Positions 7,718-12,339 of a stretch of 12,339 nt of DNA are shown piece by piece. Position 1 is the first letter of the stretch. Every line of letters begins with the position of its first letter. A model generated the notes under the pieces. The model made no database searches, was not told the DNA's origin, and was given only the letters and a program-made list of their open reading frames with translations. The DNA comes from Chitinophaga pinensis (GTDB lineage: Bacteria > Bacteroidota > Bacteroidia > Chitinophagales > Chitinophagaceae): the NCBI GenBank assembly GCA_945872805.1, contig CAMCBE010000021.1:1-12339 (forward strand), given 5' to 3'. Position numbers and translations under genes: made by a program.

Positions 7718-9139
7718 TTATAATTTTCCAAGTGCTTTTGTATAGGATATTTTTGCGCTTACCGCATCGAATAAGGATTGAAAATAATTAGCTTCAGCAG
7801 ATTCTAAATCTTGCTGTGTTTGTAATAGCTCAAAACTTGATCCAAGGCCTTGCTCATATTTTTTCTTTGTAGAATTATACACGCGTTCGGCAAGTTGAAC
7901 ATTTCTCTCTTGGGTATCTAGTGTAGATAACGCATTTCTAAAGCCTACGTTTGCTGCATTGAGTTGTAGATCAATAACTCGTTGAAAGTTTTCAATAGTG
8001 TTGGTTGTTTTTTGTAGACTCAAATTTGCTTGACGTATGCGATTTGCTTTCTGTCCACCATCAATAATTGGAATATTAAGGTTTAACCCCCATAGCGATG
8101 ACTTGTACCATTTTTTGCTAAAATCAAAAACATCGAAGTTTGATCGCAGAGCACTTTTGCTGTAACTGAAGTAAGTTGAAACAGTAGGCAAATACGCTAG
8201 CTTGTATCTTTTCAAATCTAGTTTTAATAGGTCTTTCGAAACATTCAACAGCTCAATTTCTTTTCTATCCGTGTAGTTGAAATTACTCATTTCAAGTAGT
8301 CCTTTTTTTACAAGGTCCACCGATAAGGAGTCTGATAAAACAAGGGTGTCTTTTTGATTGATGGCTAGTGCATACTTAAGTGCCCCATATCCAATTTCTA
8401 TTAGGTTTCCAATTTGGGTGGAGGTTGTAGTTAAGTTGTTTAAGCCAACTTGTGTTTTATCTAAATCCAGGTGTTCAATAAACCCATTTTTATATAATTT
8501 TTCTTGATCGCTTTTTAATTTCTCAAGTCGTTTGATGCTTGCGTCTAGATAGTATTTTCTTTTTTCAGCTACCAAGACACTGTAGTATGACCTATATACA
8601 TTGCCCTTTATAGAGTCCTCCATCACTTTGATGCTCGCTTCTGTAAGATCCACCGCTTTCTTTCTTGCTTGGATAGCAATAAATAAATCCGGTTGAAATA
8701 GAAGTTGTTGAAATTGAACTCCTGCCGAAGTCTGCCATGGTACACCGAATTGTGCTGGAAAAAATTCTGGAGGGGCAGTAGGTCTAGTTATTGCATTACC
8801 ACTTCCATCTTTTATGCCCTTATCGATTAGAACTTGATAGACAGATGGAGAAATAAAGTCGGGTAGAAGTGTTACTGGAATACTGAAGAAGTGTTGCATT
8901 TGAACACTGCTGCTTACTTGGGGCATGGCTTGAGCTAAGTATTCTTTATTTCTTGCAATTTGAATCTCTTTGTCTAGCTTGAGATTTTTAATATCAGTCA
9001 CATTTTTTAATGCTAATTCAGCTGCCTGATTTGCAGTAAGCTTGTACATTTCTTGTGTTTTCCCGGGCGATGCATTCAATAAAATAAGTCCTGTAATGAT
9101 GAATATCCAACGTGTCATATAGCTGTTTTTAAATTCCAT
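7718..9139 (-). CDS. TolC family outer-membrane efflux protein
   Basis: The protein is about 473 residues from the ATG at 9139. It has a signal peptide with a hydrophobic stretch WIFIITGLILLNA and probable cleavage near GKTQ|E. Two homologous outer-membrane efflux repeats are visible. The first has EKLYKNGFIEHLDLDKTQ and the second has KKYEQGLGSSFELLQTQQDL, both at the equivalent helix-turn position. The product is expected to trimerise into an outer-membrane channel with a periplasmic tunnel docking on the adaptor. Three in-frame ATG starts exist (9166, 9139, 9118). I favour 9139, which overlaps the tetR stop by 11 nt (suggesting translational coupling) and still gives a workable signal peptide. 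9118 gives the most compact signal peptide and is a close alternative. 9166 adds an unneeded basic extension inside tetR. The gene is second in the efflux operon. Confidence 0.93.
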   Translation of the reverse strand: MEFKNSYMTRWIFIITGLILLNASPGKTQEMYKLTANQAAELALKNVTDIKNLKLDKEIQIARNKEYLAQAMPQVSSSVQMQHFFSIPVTLLPDFISPSVYQVLIDKGIKDGSGNAITRPTAPPEFFPAQFGVPWQTSAGVQFQQLLFQPDLFIAIQARKKAVDLTEASIKVMEDSIKGNVYRSYYSVLVAEKRKYYLDASIKRLEKLKSDQEKLYKNGFIEHLDLDKTQVGLNNLTTTSTQIGNLIEIGYGALKYALAINQKDTLVLSDSLSVDLVKKGLLEMSNFNYTDRKEIELLNVSKDLLKLDLKRYKLAYLPTVSTYFSYSKSALRSNFDVFDFSKKWYKSSLWGLNLNIPIIDGGQKANRIRQANLSLQKTTNTIENFQRVIDLQLNAANVGFRNALSTLDTQERNVQLAERVYNSTKKKYEQGLGSSFELLQTQQDLESAEANYFQSLFDAVSAKISYTKALGKL

Positions 9140-9749
9140 TATTAGTTGCTTTCTTCTTATACTCAATAATTAATTTGTATCCCTTCTCTGTGGCAACACC
9201 ATATAAGAAATGTTCTATAATTTCTAGTGTAACGTCAAGCATATTAAAGTGATCGGCAGGGAATGTTTCATTATTAAAAGCAAGCATCATTGATTCCAAT
9301 CTAAATCTTGATAGGATTTCAATTTTAATATCTGATCTATAGAGTTCTTCTTGAACTCCTTTTACAAGATTTTTTGTTATAATTTCTAGCAGGAAGGTAT
9401 TTCTGTACCGCATGAATTTTTCGAAGGAACGATAGTGGTATTTTTGAAGATCAAACAATACCATGGGATTCATGTTTCGCAGTTGGAGTCCAATCATCTC
9501 CATGGTTCTAAAAATCTCATCGATTGCATTGGCTGATAATTGGCAGCATGTAATGCAATCAGATTCAAGTTGATGAATGTCAGCATCTATGATATTGTCT
9601 ACCAATTCATCTTTATCTGTGAAAAGCTGGTAGATTGTTTTTTTAGACATCCCCAGGTGGCTAGCAATATCATCCATGGAGACTGAGCGTATGCCCAGTC
9701 GCATGAAAAGTATTTTAGCCTCTTGAATGATTCGTTCTTTGTTATCCAT
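9129..9749 (-). CDS. TetR/AcrR family transcriptional regulator, probable local repressor of the efflux operon
   Basis: The 206-residue protein has an N-terminal TetR DNA-binding domain: ERIIQEAKILFMRLGIRSVSMDDIASHLGMSKKTIYQLFTDKDELVDNII spans residues 5-54, with the helix-turn-helix at about 24-46. The C-terminal part is all-helical and divergent, as is normal for the ligand-binding and dimerisation domain of this family. It carries Cys65, Cys68 and Cys69 in a short cluster (CITCC). It is the first gene of the operon and overlaps the tolC-like start. A 28-bp inverted repeat (9775-9802) just upstream of its -7 box is a good operator candidate, so autorepression of the whole efflux operon is likely. 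The ligand is unknown. Confidence 0.92.
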   Translation of the reverse strand: MDNKERIIQEAKILFMRLGIRSVSMDDIASHLGMSKKTIYQLFTDKDELVDNIIDADIHQLESDCITCCQLSANAIDEIFRTMEMIGLQLRNMNPMVLFDLQKYHYRSFEKFMRYRNTFLLEIITKNLVKGVQEELYRSDIKIEILSRFRLESMMLAFNNETFPADHFNMLDVTLEIIEHFLYGVATEKGYKLIIEYKKKATNNGI

Positions 9750-9765
9750 GATAGAATTCGCGCCG

Positions 9766-9773
9766 CAAAACTA
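9766..9773 (-). promoter_or_regulatory. -7 promoter element of the tetR-efflux operon (TAGTTTTG)
   Basis: On the minus strand this reads TAGTTTTG, an exact match to the Bacteroidota -7 consensus TAnnTTTG. It ends 16 nt before the tetR ATG, so the leader would be only about 10 nt. No exact -33 TTTG is present at the expected distance. A T-run (minus strand, about 9797-9791) lies there, inside the inverted repeat. Confidence 0.65.
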
Positions 9774-9774
9774 A

Positions 9775-9802
9775 GGAAACTTTAATTGGATAAAAAGTTT
9801 CC
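9775..9802. promoter_or_regulatory. Candidate TetR-family operator (28-bp inverted repeat)
   Basis: GGAAACTTT (9775-9783) is repeated inverted as AAAGTTTCC (9794-9802), perfectly over 9 bp, around a 10-bp AT-rich spacer. It covers the stretch between the -7 box (9766-9773) and the -33 region of the tetR promoter. A bound dimer there would block RNA polymerase. Total length is in the range of known TetR-family operators. Assignment to the adjacent regulator is inferred from position. Confidence 0.65.
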
Positions 9803-9835
9803 ATTCAATAAAAAATTAAGTTTTTATATAAATGG

Positions 9836-9877
9836 TCATTTTTGGGGATAAATCTGTCATTTTTGGAGTGATTTCTG
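9836..9877. repeat. 21-bp direct tandem repeat, two copies
   Basis: Copies at 9836-9856 and 9857-9877 agree at 16 of 21 positions. They share TCATTTTTGG at the start and TCTG at the end. The 21-bp period equals two helical turns, so the copies face the same side of the DNA. The repeat lies in the divergent control region about 46 bp upstream of the -7 box of the DUF502 gene. It could be a paired activator site, but nothing directly shows binding. Confidence 0.5.
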
Positions 9878-9922
9878 TCTAAATATCGCTTTTTTCCTTT
9901 TTTTCGGCGTACCTCGTTGGTG

Positions 9923-9930
9923 TATATTTG
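9923..9930 (+). promoter_or_regulatory. -7 promoter element of the DUF502 operon (TATATTTG)
   Basis: TATATTTG matches the Bacteroidota consensus TAnnTTTG exactly and ends 15 nt before the ATG at 9946, predicting a leader of about 10 nt. The expected -33 position holds a T-rich tract (about 9891-9904) rather than a perfect TTTG. Confidence 0.6.
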
Positions 9931-9945
9931 ACTTAAATTATAACC

Positions 9946-10605
9946 ATGGGACAATTTTTCCGACCATCTAGGATATTGAATCTGTTTTTTCAGGGGCTGA
10001 TTATTTTAGCCCCAATTGTCATTACGGCATGGGCTGTAATTTCTCTTTTTAAATTTATCGACGGGATATTGCCCAATCTTTTACATGTATTATTTCCCGA
10101 TTTGGTGAAGTTGGATGCGTTTGGTTCTCCTGAAAAAATACCTGGTTTAGGATTTTTAGTAGTGATATGCATTGTGCTTTTAGTAGGGTATATTTCTTCC
10201 TCTTTCATCGTTGCCAAGTTGGTGGAATGGTTTGATATGATATTGGAGCGCACACCTGGGGTTAAGATTATTTACTCTACTGTAAAAGATCTTATGGAAG
10301 CGTTTGCAGGCAACAAGCGAAAATTCAATAGAGCTGTATTGGTGTCTATCGAATCCCCTGATGTATGGCGAATTGGATTTGTTACACAATCAGACGCATC
10401 TGCATTTGGGCTGACTGATTATGTTACGGTGTACTTACCACATTCTTATGCTTTTTCAGGCATATTATTTTTTGTTAAAAAAGATCGAGTCCGCTTACTC
10501 GATGGTGTTAGTTCTGCTGATGTGATGAAATTTGCTATTTCAGGTGGTGTTGCTGATTTTGCTGCCCATACAGCCTTGGAGGGAGATTCAGGTGTTAAGG
10601 GATAG
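9946..10605 (+). CDS. DUF502 domain-containing membrane protein
   Basis: The 219-residue protein has two membrane helices, at about residues 15-35 (FFQGLIILAPIVITAWAVISLF) and 66-88 (PGLGFLVVICIVLLVGYISSSF). The soluble C-terminal domain carries motifs I recognise from the DUF502 family. These are ERTPGVKIIYSTVKDLMEAF (101-120), RAVLVSIESPDVWRIGFVTQ (129-148) and VYLPHSYAFSGILFFV (162-177). No enzymatic residues can be named, and the molecular function of the family is not established. Start choice is supported by the family-like N-terminus and the -7 box 15 nt upstream. The last 14 nt overlap the start of the zinc hydrolase gene, so the two proteins are probably made together at the inner membrane. 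Confidence 0.9.
   Translation: MGQFFRPSRILNLFFQGLIILAPIVITAWAVISLFKFIDGILPNLLHVLFPDLVKLDAFGSPEKIPGLGFLVVICIVLLVGYISSSFIVAKLVEWFDMILERTPGVKIIYSTVKDLMEAFAGNKRKFNRAVLVSIESPDVWRIGFVTQSDASAFGLTDYVTVYLPHSYAFSGILFFVKKDRVRLLDGVSSADVMKFAISGGVADFAAHTALEGDSGVKG
10578..10585 (+). promoter_or_regulatory. Strong Shine-Dalgarno supporting a GTG start at 10592
   Basis: GGAGGGAG ends 6 nt before GTG at 10592-10594. Most other genes in this window lack a recognisable Shine-Dalgarno, so this site stands out and decides the start of the downstream gene. It lies inside the end of the DUF502 coding sequence. Confidence 0.65.
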
Positions 10606-11569
10606 GGCCTTATTGATTATTCTGCTTTTCTTGGCTATCCCATATCATGCTTTTTGTTGGGGATTTTTTGCTCACAAGCAGATAAATTACGATGCAGTTT
10701 TTTTGTTGCCACCTGCAATGATTTCTTTTTATAAACAGAACATCGATTTTTTAGCAGAACACGCTATAGATCCAGATAAGCGCAGGTATGCCATTCCAGA
10801 AGAAGGGCCAAGACACTATATTGATATGGATCAATACGGGAGTTTTCCATTTGATAATTTACCACAACATTGGGGTGACGCTATCCAACACTATTCTGAG
10901 GATACTCTTATTGCTCATGGCATAGCACCTTGGTGGATAAGTAGCATGCAGGTTCGATTAAAAAAGGCATTTGAAGTAAAAAACCCAGAATCAATTCTGA
11001 AATTGTCAGCTGAAATCGGTCACTATATTGCAGACATTCATGTGCCACTGCATACTAGTAGCAACCATAATGGACAAAAAACAGACCAAGTAGGTATTCA
11101 TGGATTTTGGGAGAGTAGGTTGCCGGAATTGTTTGCACAACAGCAGTATGACTTAATCAATGGTAAGGCACAATACATTGAGAATCCCATTCAGTATATA
11201 TGGCAAAGGGTTTATGAAAGTGCATTAGCATCTGATAGCGTGTTGGCTTTGGAAAAAAATCTTGCTAATTCTACTCCATCTGACCTGCGATTCGCATTTG
11301 AGAGGAGAAATGGCATGATTGTTAAGCAATACTCCAGTACCTATGCTACATTGTACCATACGAAATTACACGGCATGGTTGAAAGAAGAATGAAGAGTTC
11401 GATATTCACGGTAGCTAGTTTTTGGTATACAGCATGGGTTGATGCAGGACAGCCGGATTTACACCACTTGGGGAAAGTTAGTTTAAGCTCAGAGACCCTT
11501 ATAGACCAAAAGTTGTTACAATCTTCATGGTTAGGTGCTAAGATCATGGGCCGCTCTTGTTCAAATTGA
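10592..11569 (+). CDS. Exported zinc-dependent phospholipase C/S1-P1 nuclease-like hydrolase
   Basis: From the GTG at 10592 the protein has 325 residues; the in-frame ATG at 10532 would add 20 residues inside the upstream gene and spoil the signal peptide. Signal peptide residues 1-22 (RALLIILLFLAIPYHAFC) are cleaved before Trp23, leaving mature WGFFAH. Zinc phospholipase C and S1/P1 nucleases use the mature N-terminal Trp as a zinc ligand, and this fits. In mature numbering the other ligands can be placed as His6, Asp38, His53, His122, Asp126, His132, His148 and Glu152. His122-xxx-Asp126-xxxxx-His132 has exactly the spacing of the bacterial phospholipase C, and His148-xxx-Glu152 resembles its His-xxx-Glu rather than the His-xxx-Asp of P1 nuclease. 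A periplasmic or secreted trinuclear-zinc phosphodiesterase is therefore likely; lipid versus nucleic-acid substrate is open. It overlaps the DUF502 gene by 14 nt. Confidence 0.82.
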   Translation: MLRDRALLIILLFLAIPYHAFCWGFFAHKQINYDAVFLLPPAMISFYKQNIDFLAEHAIDPDKRRYAIPEEGPRHYIDMDQYGSFPFDNLPQHWGDAIQHYSEDTLIAHGIAPWWISSMQVRLKKAFEVKNPESILKLSAEIGHYIADIHVPLHTSSNHNGQKTDQVGIHGFWESRLPELFAQQQYDLINGKAQYIENPIQYIWQRVYESALASDSVLALEKNLANSTPSDLRFAFERRNGMIVKQYSSTYATLYHTKLHGMVERRMKSSIFTVASFWYTAWVDAGQPDLHHLGKVSLSSETLIDQKLLQSSWLGAKIMGRSCSN

Positions 11570-11615
11570 GTATCTTTAGACCCTCAAATTATACATTGTT
11601 TTAAGCATTATTATC

Positions 11616-12339
11616 ATGAAGCATAATTTCAATGCAGGTCCAAGTATTTTACCAAAGGAAGTTTTTGAAGAAGCCAGTAGGGCAATTGTAGACTTTAATA
11701 ATACCGGTCTTTCTATTCTTGAAATTGGCCATAGGACACCCCTTTTTGAGGCTGTGATGGATGAAGCTGTTTCTTTGGTTAAGGAACTCATGAAGCTTAG
11801 TGCCGATAAAGAGGTTTTGCTTCTACATGGTGGGGCATCAACTCAATTCTTTCAATTACCTATGAATTTTTTATCTCAAGAAAAAAAAGCCGCCTATCTT
11901 GATTGTGGCGTTTGGGGCACAAAAGCGATTAAAGAAGCAAAGCTTTTTGGGCAAGTTCATGTGGTGGGATCATCTAGTGATAAGAATTATACATATATCC
12001 CTCATGGATATGATGTACCAAATGACGCAGCCTATTTTCATTATACTACGAACAATACTATTGAAGGAACGCAGATGCATTCAATTCCGCAGTGTAATGT
12101 GCCATTGATTGCAGACATGAGTAGTGATATTTTAAGTAGGGACCTAGACTTTAATCAATTTGATTTCATATACGCAGGTGCACAAAAAAACATTGGTGCT
12201 GCAGGTGTAAATTTGGTTGTAGTGGATAAGAATTTTTTGCTCAAGGCAAATCAACATCTTCCTTCAATGATGGACTATCGTATTCATGTGGCAAATGGGT
12301 CCATGTTAAATACACCTCCAGTATTTGCTATTTATGTTT
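11616..12339 (+). CDS. serC: Phosphoserine aminotransferase, partial (N-terminal 241 aa)
   Basis: The frame is open from ATG 11616 to the right edge; about one third of a normal ~355-residue SerC is missing. The start HNFNAGPSILPKEVFEEA (residues 3-20) and GLSILEIGHRTPLFEAVMDEA (31-51) are family signatures. LLHGGASTQFFQLPMNFL (69-86) forms part of the cofactor pocket, Trp100 lies in CGVWGTKA, and IADMSSDILS (165-174) contains the PLP-ring Asp168. FIYAGAQKNIG (184-194) contains Lys191, the PLP Schiff-base lysine. The enzyme converts 3-phosphohydroxypyruvate and glutamate to phosphoserine and 2-oxoglutarate in serine synthesis, and also serves pyridoxal phosphate synthesis in some bacteria. 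It begins 46 bp after the zinc hydrolase stop. A weak -7-like TATCTTTA (11571-11578, one mismatch) leaves open whether it has its own promoter. serA often follows serC in Bacteroidota but lies outside the window. Confidence 0.95.
   Translation, partial: MKHNFNAGPSILPKEVFEEASRAIVDFNNTGLSILEIGHRTPLFEAVMDEAVSLVKELMKLSADKEVLLLHGGASTQFFQLPMNFLSQEKKAAYLDCGVWGTKAIKEAKLFGQVHVVGSSSDKNYTYIPHGYDVPNDAAYFHYTTNNTIEGTQMHSIPQCNVPLIADMSSDILSRDLDFNQFDFIYAGAQKNIGAAGVNLVVVDKNFLLKANQHLPSMMDYRIHVANGSMLNTPPVFAIYV

Noticed and set aside
9140..9166. ATG at 9166 as the start of the tolC-like gene
   Set aside because: It adds a basic extension (MSIRRKQLI) that overlaps tetR by 38 nt and is not needed for export. The ATG at 9139 or 9118 gives a more normal signal peptide, though this is not proven.
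10180..10389. Minus-strand open frames inside DUF502 (also 9990-10253)
   Set aside because: They are antisense shadows of a well-supported gene, with no family resemblance or start signal.
10532..10591. Upstream ATG for the zinc hydrolase
   Set aside because: It would add 20 residues encoded within the DUF502 gene and place a second hydrophobic stretch before the signal peptide. The GTG at 10592 has a good Shine-Dalgarno and a clean signal peptide.
11576..11791. Minus-strand 71-codon frame opposite serC
   Set aside because: It overlaps the conserved N-terminus of serC on the other strand and has no recognisable features.
1..12339. A new defence, mobile or secondary-metabolite system
   Set aside because: I looked for transposase, integrase, nuclease-helicase, toxin-antitoxin and biosynthetic signatures and for terminal inverted repeats, and saw none. 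Gene content and base composition look uniform and chromosomal.

Overview
This 12.3 kb window looks like ordinary chromosomal sequence from a low-GC member of the Bacteroidota. Three things point there. The protein families are typical of the phylum: a TIGR00266/AIM24 protein, a DUF6150-type repeat protein, a Bacteroidota-style SerC and a gamma-alpha fused 2-oxoacid:ferredoxin oxidoreductase. Two divergent gene starts carry exact matches to the Bacteroidota -7 promoter element TAnnTTTG. Most starts lack a clear Shine-Dalgarno sequence. I see no mobile element, tRNA, rRNA or CRISPR array. The family names come from recognising the sequences; no database search was run.

Layout, left to right. 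(1) 1-687, minus strand: N-terminal part of the 2-oxoacid:acceptor oxidoreductase alpha subunit (KorA-like), running off the left edge. (2) 838-1946, plus strand: a Bax inhibitor-1/YccA membrane protein followed after 8 nt by a small exported protein built from six ~13-residue repeats. (3) A perfect 40-bp palindrome (1968-2007) lies between that pair and the convergent AIM24-family gene (2025-2831, minus). (4) 2934-9749, minus strand: a complete tripartite RND efflux operon in the order tetR, tolC-like, membrane-fusion lipoprotein, RND permease, with a hairpin terminator at 2896-2931. (5) 9750-9945: a divergent control region with two near-identically placed -7 boxes, a 28-bp inverted repeat beside the tetR promoter, and a 21-bp tandem direct repeat. 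(6) 9946-11569, plus strand: a DUF502 membrane protein overlapping an exported zinc phospholipase C/S1-P1 nuclease-like enzyme. (7) 11616 to the right edge, plus strand: the N-terminal two thirds of SerC (serine biosynthesis).

How the genes fit together. The four minus-strand genes at 2934-9749 make one envelope-spanning pump and its probable repressor. The inverted repeat overlaps the spacer of the tetR promoter, which suggests autoregulation of the whole operon. The remaining genes are housekeeping or envelope genes with no obvious shared pathway. I found no convincing new multi-gene defence, mobile or biosynthetic system. The points most worth a second look are the exported 13-residue repeat protein paired with a Bax-inhibitor-type protein, the architecture of the 9750-9945 control region, the overlapping DUF502/zinc-hydrolase pair, and the extra membrane helices in the RND permease.
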